Source of the DNA: JAZKIX01 sp040384645 | Lineage (GTDB): Bacteria > Pseudomonadota > Gammaproteobacteria > Burkholderiales > Burkholderiaceae_D | NCBI GenBank assembly: GCA_040384645.1 | Contig: JAZKIX010000052.1 | Coordinates: 1 to 23,818, forward strand | Direction: 5' to 3' | Length of the DNA: 23,818 nucleotides | Shown: piece by piece, positions 15,105 to 22,936 of the stretch | Position numbering within the stretch: position 1 is the first letter of the stretch | Layout of the letters: the number at the start of each line of letters is the position of its first letter | Made by a program: the position numbers and the translations under genes | The notes under the pieces: generated by a model | The model's input: the letters and a program-made list of their open reading frames with translations, nothing else | What the model was told of the DNA's origin: nothing | Databases searched by the model: none

Positions 15105-17612
15105 ATGTTTATTCAATCGCTACGAATGACCCTGCGCGACTGGCGTGCCGGCGAACTACGCTTTTTGTTGTTGGCGCTGATCGTCGCAGTGGCAGCGCTG
15201 TCCTCGGTGGGCTTTTTTGTTGACCGCATGCGTACCGGGCTCAATCGCGATGCACATCAACTGCTTGGCGGCGACCTGGTCATCAATGCCGACCAACCGA
15301 TCAATCTAGAATGGCGTGCCGAGGCCGAGCGGCGCGGCCTGGCGCTGGCGCAGACGGTAGTATTCCCCAGCATGGCATTGGCTGGCGAAGGCGACGACGC
15401 ACATGCGCAATTGGCTTCGATCAAGGCTGTGTCCGCTGGCTATCCCTTGCGCGGCCACTTGAAAATTGCTGACAAAATAGCCGAAGACGAGCCGGGCATA
15501 TCGACCCGCGAAATTCCTGCCAGTGGCACGGTGTGGGCCGATGGCGCCATGCTGGCAGCGCTCAACGTTGCGGTTGGTGGCCGGATCAAGCTCGGCGACA
15601 AGCAATTTACGGTTGCCAAAGTGATCGTCACCGAGCCGGATCGCGGCGCCGCCTTTATGAATTTTGCCCCACGCGTGATGTTGTCAGAGACCGACCTGGC
15701 TGCCACCGCCTTGATCCAGAACGGCTCGCGCGTGACGTATCGTTTGTTGGTGGCCGGTGCGCCTGATCAGGCCGAAGCCTTCCAAAAATGGCTGCAAGCG
15801 AAAATCGATGCCGGCAATTTCAAGGGTGTTCGCTTGGAATCGCTCGAAACCGGCCGCCCGGAAATGCGCGACACCCTGCAACGGGCGGAACAATTCTTAT
15901 CGCTGGTCGGACTCTTGTCAGCCATGCTGGCGGCGGTCGCGGTAGCAATGGCGGCGCGCCGCTTCATGCTGCGCCATGTAGATGCCTGCGCCATGTTGCG
16001 CTGCCTTGGCTTGACGCAAAATCAGGCCACCCAACTGTATTTGATCGAGTTCCTGGCCATTGGCCTGATCGGCAGCTTGATCGGCGTCTTGTTTGGTTTT
16101 GGTGCCCATTTTGTCTTGTTGGAATGGTTGGGCAAGCTGGTATCGAACGACTTGCCGCCGGCCACTTTTTTACCCGCAGTGCAGGGCCTGGCGACCGGTT
16201 TGCTTTTGCTGCTTGGTTTTGCGCTGCCGCCGATTTTGCAACTGCGCAACGTGCCGCACAATCGCGTGATCCGGCGCGAGCAAGACGCACCGAAGCCTTT
16301 GACCTTGGCCACCTATTTGCTCGGTACCAGCGTGTTCATTGCGCTACTGCTGTGGCAGGCTGGTGACGTCAAACTGGGTTTGCTGACAGCGCTCGGATTT
16401 ATCGCCTGCTTCGGCGTATTCGGCTTGATCGGCTGGCTTAGCGTCAAAGCGCTGCGCAACTTACGCGGCGCGATCAAGCACCCGAGCTGGCGTTTTGCGG
16501 TCACCTCGCTGCAACGCCGGCCGGGCGCAACTGTGGTGCAGATCGTCGCGCTGGCCTTAGGTTTGATGGCGCTGCTATTGCTGACGGTGATACGCGGCGA
16601 CTTGATTAATGCCTGGAAGCAAGCCACGCCGCCCGATGCGCCGAATCGCTTCGTTATCAATATCCAGCCCGATCAAAAGGATGAGATCGAAGCGTTGTTG
16701 CATAAAAACCAGATCACCAATCCATTGCTTTCGCCCATGATCCGCGGCCGACTGATCCAGATCAACGATAAGGCAATCACCGGTGAAACCTATATCGACG
16801 ACCGTGCCAAACGGCTAGTCGATCGCGAATTCAACCTGTCGTATATGTCCGATCTGCCCGCCAGCAATAAGCTCGCTGCGGGGCGCTGGATGAGCGACGA
16901 CAAGGCCGAAGCTTCAGTCGAAGAAGGTCTCGCCAAAACGCTCAATCTCAAACTGGGCGACAAGCTTGTGTTCGACATCGCTGGTCAAACGGTCAGCGCC
17001 CCGGTGACCAGCCTGCGCAAGCTAGATTGGGGCTCGATGCGGGTCAATTTCTTCGTCATCCTGAATCCCAAGGCAATGAGCGATTTGCCGCAAACCTGGA
17101 TCACGGCCTTCCATCTGCCGTCCAAGCAAAGCGCTTTCGCCACCCAATTGACGCGCGATTATCCCAACCTGACCGTGGTCGATGTCGGCAGCGTACTCAA
17201 GCAAATCAACGACGTGATCGATCAAGTCGTGACCGCGGTTGAATTCCTGTTCTTGTTCACGCTGGCGTCGGGCGTGCTGGTGCTGTACGCGGCGTTGCTC
17301 GGCACGCAAGACGAGCGCACTCGCGAATCGGCCTTGCTACGCGCGCTGGGCGCTACTCGTAAGCAATTGTCGCAATCGCAATGGCTGGAATTTTCACTCA
17401 TCGGTAGCTTGGCCGGCTTGCTGGCAGCCAGTGGCGCGGCAGCAGTGGGCTGGGCGCTGGCCAAATACGTGTTCAATTTTGAATGGCATTTCGACCCGCT
17501 GGTGTGGCTGGCTGGGTTGCTGGCTGGCACCGTATGCGCCATCATTGGTGGCTGGCTGGGGTTGCGCAAAGTGCTCAATCAAGCGCCGCTGCAAAGCTTG
17601 CGCGAGGCGTAA
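15105..17612 (+). CDS. YbbP-like ABC transporter permease (FtsX/MacB type)
   Basis: An 835-residue inner-membrane protein with about ten transmembrane helices: one near 19-39, a group at about 263-500, and three at about 712-823. Large periplasmic segments lie at about 45-255 and 505-705. Two FtsX-type membrane modules are present, the usual layout of YbbP. In other bacteria YbbP works with the ATPase YbbA; a role in envelope or lipoprotein-type transport is proposed for the family but not proven. No ATPase gene stands next to it here. ATG 15105 is used; ATG 15126 is an alternative. The truncated hemoglobin gene follows after 61 bp. Confidence 0.88.
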   Translation: MFIQSLRMTLRDWRAGELRFLLLALIVAVAALSSVGFFVDRMRTGLNRDAHQLLGGDLVINADQPINLEWRAEAERRGLALAQTVVFPSMALAGEGDDAHAQLASIKAVSAGYPLRGHLKIADKIAEDEPGISTREIPASGTVWADGAMLAALNVAVGGRIKLGDKQFTVAKVIVTEPDRGAAFMNFAPRVMLSETDLAATALIQNGSRVTYRLLVAGAPDQAEAFQKWLQAKIDAGNFKGVRLESLETGRPEMRDTLQRAEQFLSLVGLLSAMLAAVAVAMAARRFMLRHVDACAMLRCLGLTQNQATQLYLIEFLAIGLIGSLIGVLFGFGAHFVLLEWLGKLVSNDLPPATFLPAVQGLATGLLLLLGFALPPILQLRNVPHNRVIRREQDAPKPLTLATYLLGTSVFIALLLWQAGDVKLGLLTALGFIACFGVFGLIGWLSVKALRNLRGAIKHPSWRFAVTSLQRRPGATVVQIVALALGLMALLLLTVIRGDLINAWKQATPPDAPNRFVINIQPDQKDEIEALLHKNQITNPLLSPMIRGRLIQINDKAITGETYIDDRAKRLVDREFNLSYMSDLPASNKLAAGRWMSDDKAEASVEEGLAKTLNLKLGDKLVFDIAGQTVSAPVTSLRKLDWGSMRVNFFVILNPKAMSDLPQTWITAFHLPSKQSAFATQLTRDYPNLTVVDVGSVLKQINDVIDQVVTAVEFLFLFTLASGVLVLYAALLGTQDERTRESALLRALGATRKQLSQSQWLEFSLIGSLAGLLAASGAAAVGWALAKYVFNFEWHFDPLVWLAGLLAGTVCAIIGGWLGLRKVLNQAPLQSLREA

Positions 17613-17673
17613 GCGCCTGAGCAAGCGGCGAATTTGTTTGCGGAAAATGGCCTTATAAATTAACTCACAAGCT

Positions 17674-18066
17674 ATGACTACTGAAGAAACCACCGCCTAC
17701 GACCTGCTTGGCGGCGATACCAAACTGCGCGAACTGGTCGACCGTTTCTACGACCTGATGGAACTCGATGTCGAATTTTCCGGCATCCGCAGTTTGCATC
17801 CATGCCCGATGGATAGCTCGCGCGACAAGCTGTATTGGTTCCTGTCCGGCTGGCTCGGCGGCCCCAGCATGTATATCGAGCGCTTCGGCCATCCGCGTCT
17901 GCGTGCGCGGCATTTGCCCTTTGCCATCGGCACCGGCGAACGCGATCAATGGCTACGTTGTATGGCCTTGGCAATGCAGGATTGTGCGGTTGAAGAAGGC
18001 TTGCAACTGCGTTTGATGCAGTCGTTGTACGAGACGGCCGACTGGATGCGTAATAAGGCGGATTGA
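17674..18066 (+). CDS. Group II truncated hemoglobin (trHbO type)
   Basis: A 130-residue cytosolic 2-on-2 globin. Group II hallmarks are visible: YDLLGGDTKLRELVDRFYDLM (B-helix Tyr26), FLSGWLGGPSMYIERFGHPRLRARH with proximal His80, and Trp93 at the G8 position in ERDQWLRCM. Group II globins bind O2 tightly and are linked to NO or peroxide chemistry. This is the second globin in the window; the other, at 2601-3041, is group I and exported. There is no strong ribosome-binding site before ATG 17674. It may be read through from the permease gene. Confidence 0.95.
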   Translation: MTTEETTAYDLLGGDTKLRELVDRFYDLMELDVEFSGIRSLHPCPMDSSRDKLYWFLSGWLGGPSMYIERFGHPRLRARHLPFAIGTGERDQWLRCMALAMQDCAVEEGLQLRLMQSLYETADWMRNKAD

Positions 18067-18170
18067 ACTGCGCCGATTGAAATATCCTGATTAACTTCGT
18101 AGATTGAAATACGCAGATTGACGATTGAGCGGCGCTCTGTAATGCTCACTTTTTTCTGAGCAAAACCGCC

Positions 18171-19643
18171 ATGACCCAAATCGAATTCCTCGCGCTATTG
18201 CTGGCGCTCATCGTCATTATCGTTTTGCAAATATTGCTAGTCACGCGCCGCCGTTCGCAAGATGTCGCGCCGATGCTGTTGCAGCTGCAACAAATTCTGC
18301 AAGGCAATCTGCAAACCACCAGCGAGCGCACCGAGCGTGAATTGCGTGGCCAGGTGCAATCGACTGCGCAAGGCACGCGCCAGGAATTGAGCGGCAACCT
18401 GTCGCTGTTCCAGCAGACGCTGGCATCGCAACTGACCGCCGTGGCAACCATCCAGAACGGCCAGATCGACGGCTTCTCGCAGCAGCTAGTCAAGCTGAAT
18501 GCCGCCAATGCGCAGCAACTAGGCGCGATGCGCGATTCGATGGTGCTGGCGGCGCAAGCGGCACGCGAAGAACAGGCGCTCAGCCTGAACCGCTTCGGCA
18601 GCGCCCTCAATCAAACCTTGAGCACACTGACCGAATCGAACGCCCAACGCATGGCCGAAGTGCGCGCCACGCTGGAAGAAAAAATCCGCGACCTGCAAAC
18701 CGACAACGCCGCCAAGCTGGAAGAAATGCGCAAGACCGTCGATGAAAAACTACACGCCACGCTGGAACACCGCCTCGGCGAATCCTTCAAACTGGTATCC
18801 GACCGGCTCGACAAAGTACATCAAGGGTTGGGTGAAATGCAGCAGTTGGCGATAGGCGTGGGCGACCTCAAGCGGGTACTGACCAATGTCAAAACCCGCG
18901 GCACCTGGGGCGAGGTGCAACTGGCCATGTTGCTAGAACAAGTGCTGACGCCCGACCAATACGGCAAAAATATCGAAACCATCCCCGGCAGCGGCGAGCG
19001 GGTCGAATTCGCCATCAAATTGCCCGGCCAAGACCAGCAAGCCGGCGGCAAGCCAGTCTGGATGCCAATCGACGCCAAATTCCCCAAGGAGCAATACGAG
19101 CGCCTGTGCGAAGCCGCCGAGCGCGCCGATGCCGACGGTGTTGCGACCGCCGGGCGCGAGCTGGAACGCGCCGTCAGGAGCGAAGCCAAAACCATTGCCG
19201 ACAAATACCTGTCGCCACCGCTGACCACCGACTTCGCCATCTTATTTTTGCCGACCGAGGGCTTGTACGCCGAAGTCATGCGCCGCCCCGGCCTGGCCGA
19301 CGAATTGCAGCGCGTCCACCGCATCAGTATCGCCGGCCCCTCGACTTTATCGGCCTTGTTGAATAGCCTGCAAATGGGTTTTCGCACCCTGGCGCTGGAA
19401 CAACGCTCATCTGAAGTCTGGCAAGTCTTGGGCGCAGTTAAAACGGAGTTCAGTAAATTCGGCGACGTGCTATCCGCCACCAAACTCAGCCTGGAACGCG
19501 CCGCCAAGAATATCGAAAACGCCGAAGTGCGCAGCCGCCAGATGGCGCGCAAGCTCAAATCGGTTGAAGCCTTGCCCAGTGAAGCGGCGCAATTGCTGCT
19601 AGGAGCGGATGCGGGCGAAATTGCGGACGAGCAAGGGATCTAG
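18171..19643 (+). CDS. rmuC: DNA recombination protein RmuC
   Basis: A 490-residue protein with one N-terminal membrane helix (about 5-25), a long Gln/Glu/Ala-rich coiled coil (about 40-215) and a C-terminal PD-(D/E)XK nuclease-like domain. Visible family motifs are GTWGEVQLAMLLEQVL with Glu248, VEFAIKLPGQ, and MPIDAKFPKEQYERL with Asp301 and Lys303. RmuC limits inversions at short inverted repeats in E. coli. The preceding 104 bp contain several scattered GATTGA words but no clear promoter. Repeat copy D starts about eight bases after the stop codon. Confidence 0.95.
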   Translation: MTQIEFLALLLALIVIIVLQILLVTRRRSQDVAPMLLQLQQILQGNLQTTSERTERELRGQVQSTAQGTRQELSGNLSLFQQTLASQLTAVATIQNGQIDGFSQQLVKLNAANAQQLGAMRDSMVLAAQAAREEQALSLNRFGSALNQTLSTLTESNAQRMAEVRATLEEKIRDLQTDNAAKLEEMRKTVDEKLHATLEHRLGESFKLVSDRLDKVHQGLGEMQQLAIGVGDLKRVLTNVKTRGTWGEVQLAMLLEQVLTPDQYGKNIETIPGSGERVEFAIKLPGQDQQAGGKPVWMPIDAKFPKEQYERLCEAAERADADGVATAGRELERAVRSEAKTIADKYLSPPLTTDFAILFLPTEGLYAEVMRRPGLADELQRVHRISIAGPSTLSALLNSLQMGFRTLALEQRSSEVWQVLGAVKTEFSKFGDVLSATKLSLERAAKNIENAEVRSRQMARKLKSVEALPSEAAQLLLGADAGEIADEQGI

Positions 19644-19651
19644 TTAGCTGA

Positions 19652-19735
19652 TTAATACTGGGGTATGTATATTTAAAGGCGCAATAAATCCGTGCGGGAT
19701 ATGGGTTATTTTTTCATATACTCCCGTAAAATACC
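19652..19735 (+). repeat. Dispersed intergenic repeat, copy D
   Basis: The copy with the best terminal inverted repeats: TACTGGGGTATGTA (from 19656) against the complement of 19715-19728, TACGGGAGTATATG, 10 of 14 identical. The centre is AATAAATCCGTGCGG, followed by GGGATATGGG and a T6 run. It lies directly after rmuC, in the same orientation as the other copies. Confidence 0.78.
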
Positions 19736-19819
19736 ATGTTATGGAGAGGGTTTTTAATTGTTTTGGTCGGGTGTCGATGACTTCTCCATATGTTTAAGGA
19801 CTAACCGAATGCGCGTTTC

Positions 19820-21040
19820 ATGACCAGCGGATTGCCAATCCATACCCAGCATGTAAAAGCGCTGGATGGACTGCGCGGTTATGCGGCTATCCTCGTGACG
19901 TTTTTTCACACTATTCTTAATCTGGAACCGACATTGGTCGAGCGTGTATTGTCGCCTGCGATTGGTCAAATTGGCAGAGCTGATTGGGTGAATAAACTTG
20001 CGCTGATTATGTTCAATGGGACGACGGCTGTTGCGCTGTTTTATGTATTGAGTGGCGCAGTGCTCTGTCAATCCCTATTGAGGACAACACTCACTTTCAG
20101 GACAAGTGGACTGTTTTTTTTGCGTCGTATTCTTCGTTTATTCCCAGTCCTGATAGTGTGCATGCTGACAATGTGGGCACTGTCAGTGGCTTATAACGGC
20201 ATCGGCATTCATACCTATCCGCTGATTACCGCGGCAAATGCCATAAAGAATGCGCTTCTTCTGGATACCAGGTTCCATGGGCCGTCCACCAGTATTCAAA
20301 TTGAAGTCTTGGCGACCCCATTTATCTTTTTGTTTGCGTTTTTATACCGGCGATATGCGGTTTTAATCGCGGCTGTTTTTTTGACCTTATCCATTGTGGC
20401 CATCCAGGAACCAAACTTGGTTTTCTCGCTGCCCAATATGAATGCGTCCTTATTTTTGTTCGTTATTGGCATGGTCATTGCATTGCCTGAAGCGAAAAAC
20501 TTATTTTCCGAAATCACCACTGGCAAACTCATCATTCTTTTGGTTTTCTGTTTTCTATTAAGGCATTTGGTACACATTGAATCACTTCCGGGCCTGATAG
20601 CGCAGGGGATGTTGTTGGGTACGCTGGTCGGTTTCGTTTTACATACAGTCAAGCCATCACGATTCCATCTTTTTTTGGAAAATAGATATTCGCAGTTTCT
20701 GGGTCGTATCAGTTATAGCTATTATTTATTCAATGTCCCTGTATTGTTTATTCTTTGGTTTACGCCCCGCTTAGAATTTGTTGCACAATGGAAAAATCCC
20801 GTTCTGGGCGGACTCGTTGTAGGGCTGATATCCGTCGTTATTACCTTACCAATCGCATATTTTTCACATAAATATTGTGAACTTCCATTCATCCATTTCG
20901 GGAAAAAATTAACGCTTAAATTCTTACGGCCCGGGCTCGGATCAACACAACAAGCAACGTTGCAATCGGATGCGAAACTGATCGGGGATGTCACTGATCA
21001 GCTGGAGCAAGAGGTACAAGAGCGTAAAGCTTTGGCATGA
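19820..21040 (+). CDS. Acyltransferase-3 family membrane protein
   Basis: A 406-residue integral membrane protein of the acyltransferase 3 family (OafA/YrhL type), which transfers acetyl or other acyl groups to sugars of O-antigen, exopolysaccharide or similar. The N-terminus has the family signature ALDGLRGYAAILVTFFH with Arg19 and His30, then LFYVLSGAVLCQSL and FFLRRILRLFPVL. About ten hydrophobic helices follow, then a polar cytosolic tail of about 45 residues. ATG 19820 lacks a clear ribosome-binding site. It is more AT-rich than rmuC upstream, which may hint at separate acquisition. No other polysaccharide genes are in view, so the substrate is unknown. Confidence 0.9.
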   Translation: MTSGLPIHTQHVKALDGLRGYAAILVTFFHTILNLEPTLVERVLSPAIGQIGRADWVNKLALIMFNGTTAVALFYVLSGAVLCQSLLRTTLTFRTSGLFFLRRILRLFPVLIVCMLTMWALSVAYNGIGIHTYPLITAANAIKNALLLDTRFHGPSTSIQIEVLATPFIFLFAFLYRRYAVLIAAVFLTLSIVAIQEPNLVFSLPNMNASLFLFVIGMVIALPEAKNLFSEITTGKLIILLVFCFLLRHLVHIESLPGLIAQGMLLGTLVGFVLHTVKPSRFHLFLENRYSQFLGRISYSYYLFNVPVLFILWFTPRLEFVAQWKNPVLGGLVVGLISVVITLPIAYFSHKYCELPFIHFGKKLTLKFLRPGLGSTQQATLQSDAKLIGDVTDQLEQEVQERKALA

Positions 21041-21080
21041 AGCGAGATGAGGGGTTTGCTGCTTTGATCGCATTTAAAAT

Positions 21081-21132
21081 TACAGTAAATAACTTGTAAA
21101 TAAAAAATACAGTTTATATATTGTTTTATAAT
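21081..21132 (+). promoter_or_regulatory. hipBA promoter with two candidate HipB operators
   Basis: Two similar 18-bp sites: TACAGTAAATAACTTGTA (21081-21098) and TACAGTTTATATATTGTT (21108-21125), 27 bp apart, each a partial inverted repeat TACA...TTGTA. They overlap a plausible promoter, TTGTAA (21094-21099) and TATATT (21117-21122) with 17-bp spacing. An alternative -10 box TATAAT stands at 21127-21132. Repressor sites across the promoter fit HipB autoregulation. Confidence 0.55.
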
Positions 21133-21193
21133 TTTACAAATGATAGGCTGTGCCAGGTGCACTAACAAAGATATACTCTCGTCAGAGGAAATA

Positions 21194-21583
21194 ATGGACT
21201 ATCCCCTCAAAACACTCGATCAGTTACGCCCAATTCTGGTGGGTTTTCGTAAGCAGAACCGGCTGACACAAGCGGCGTTGGCGCAGAGTTTGGGGATCAC
21301 GCAGCAAAGTTATGCGCAACTGGAAGCTAATCCCGCATCGGTTAGCATCGAACGTTTGTTCAAGGTATTGCGCTTGCTGAAAGTCGATTTATTGCTGCGG
21401 GATTCTTCATCTTTGGCAGCAACTTCGACATTGACATCGCCAACCATGCAACTCCAACAAACGCAAGCAGAGCCGATTTATCACGTCACCCCCAAGCGTC
21501 AAAAGGCAAGCGCTAAAGCCGCAGTCAAGCCAGCTAGACCTGACGCTGTCGACACCGGCACAAATAAAAAAGAACTCTGGTAA
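21194..21583 (+). CDS. hipB: HipB-type antitoxin, XRE-family regulator
   Basis: A 129-residue antitoxin and repressor. The helix-turn-helix (about 10-65: LRPILVGFRKQNRLTQAALAQSLGITQQSYAQLEANPASVSIERLFKVLRLLKVDLLL) matches HipB. A Lys/Ala/Pro-rich, probably disordered tail follows and ends ...KKELW. E. coli HipB also ends in a tryptophan (LEW) but has only 88 residues, so this tail is about 40 residues longer. The frame extends up to 21140, but ATG 21194 is chosen because AGAGGA lies six bases upstream. hipA starts 12 bp after the stop codon. Confidence 0.9.
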   Translation: MDYPLKTLDQLRPILVGFRKQNRLTQAALAQSLGITQQSYAQLEANPASVSIERLFKVLRLLKVDLLLRDSSSLAATSTLTSPTMQLQQTQAEPIYHVTPKRQKASAKAAVKPARPDAVDTGTNKKELW

Positions 21584-21595
21584 GCGCAGGCCATC

Positions 21596-22936
21596 ATGGG
21601 ACGCCGCTCGCATACGCAAAGGCTCAAGGTCTGGATGAATGGCATCGAAGTCGCTATCTGGGAGCGTGCGCCAGGTGGCGAGAGTGTGCGTTATCTCGAT
21701 TCATGGATCGGGCACGAACAAGGGCGCGCTCTGTCGTTGTCTTTACCCTTCACGCCGGGCAATCAAGCCTACAAAGGCGCACTGGTTACGGCTTTTTTCG
21801 ACAACCTTTTGCCCGATAGCGAAGCGATCCGGCGCCGCCTTGCGCAGCGTTACCAAAGCGCCAGCATCGCGCCTTTTGACCTGTTGACGCAACTGGGACG
21901 CGACTGTGTCGGCGCACTGCAATTGCTGCCGGACTCCGAGTCGCGGGACGATCTGTTTTCGATTCGCGGCACGCCATTGAGCGAAGGCCAGATCGCGCAA
22001 CTGCTGCGCGACTGCGTGACTGGCAGCAGCCTTGGCCGGCTTGAGCATGAAGGCGACTTGCGCCTCTCCATCGCCGGCGCGCAAGAGAAAACCGCACTGC
22101 TACAGCACGCCGGTCAATGGCATTTACCGCAAGGCAGCACGCCGACCAGTCATATCTTTAAATTGCCGATGGGTCTAGTCGGCAATATGCGTGCCGACAT
22201 GCAGACCTCGGTCGAGAACGAATGGCTGTGCGCCCGCATCGTTGCCGCTTTCGGGCTGGATGTGGCGCCTTGCGAGATTGGCTATTTCGAAGATCAAAAA
22301 GCCCTGATCGTGCAACGCTTCGACCGCAGATTGGCCAGCGACGCCAGTTGGATCGTGCGCCTGCCGCAAGAAGATTTTTGCCAGGCCACCGGCACCTCGC
22401 CGCTGCATAAATACCAAGCCGACGGTGGCCCCGGTATCGCCGCGATCATGGACATCCTCGGCGCCTCGCAACAGGCAGAACAAGACCGCCGCAATTTTTT
22501 CAAGGCGCAACTGATTTTCTGGCTACTGGCCGCCACCGACGGCCACGCCAAAAACTTCAGCATCTTCCATCTGCCCGCCGGCCATTTCCGCGCCACGCCG
22601 CTCTACGACATCCTGTCCGCCCACCCCATCATCGGCAGCGGACGCGGCCAACTGGCACCGCAAAAAGTAAAGATGGCAATGGCTGTGCGCGGCAGCACCA
22701 ATTATTACCTGATGGATAAAATCAGCCGCAAACATTGGAGCGCGCAGGCGCAGCAAGTGGGCTTGGGTGCGCAGTTTGCCGAGCAGATGATTGAGGAAGT
22801 TATTGGGGGGTGTGCGAGTGTGCTGGGTCAAGTTGCTGATGGATTACCGGATGGTTTTCCTGAAGGGTTGGCGAACGCGATTTTTGAGGGGGTGGGGCGG
22901 CAATGCGGCAGGATTAAAGGTAAAGCGGCTAATTAG
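21596..22936 (+). CDS. hipA: HipA-type serine/threonine kinase toxin
   Basis: A 446-residue kinase, closely similar in length and motifs to E. coli HipA, which phosphorylates glutamyl-tRNA synthetase and causes dormancy. Visible features: the N-terminal barrel; the loop LSIAGAQEKTALL with Ser158 at the autophosphorylation position; FKLPMG (ATP-binding lysine); RLPQEDFCQATG; ADGGPGIA; catalytic Asp315 and Asn320 in ATDGHAKNFS; and the metal-binding Asp in LYDILSAHP. All key residues are present, so it should be active. It is co-transcribed with hipB. The last 8 bp overlap the convergent HEPN gene. Confidence 0.95.
   Translation: MGRRSHTQRLKVWMNGIEVAIWERAPGGESVRYLDSWIGHEQGRALSLSLPFTPGNQAYKGALVTAFFDNLLPDSEAIRRRLAQRYQSASIAPFDLLTQLGRDCVGALQLLPDSESRDDLFSIRGTPLSEGQIAQLLRDCVTGSSLGRLEHEGDLRLSIAGAQEKTALLQHAGQWHLPQGSTPTSHIFKLPMGLVGNMRADMQTSVENEWLCARIVAAFGLDVAPCEIGYFEDQKALIVQRFDRRLASDASWIVRLPQEDFCQATGTSPLHKYQADGGPGIAAIMDILGASQQAEQDRRNFFKAQLIFWLLAATDGHAKNFSIFHLPAGHFRATPLYDILSAHPIIGSGRGQLAPQKVKMAMAVRGSTNYYLMDKISRKHWSAQAQQVGLGAQFAEQMIEEVIGGCASVLGQVADGLPDGFPEGLANAIFEGVGRQCGRIKGKAAN

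Noticed and set aside
18060..18130. Several GATTGA words before rmuC, possibly an iteron-like array
   Set aside because: Spacing is irregular and the units are only six bases, so chance or slippage is the simpler reading.
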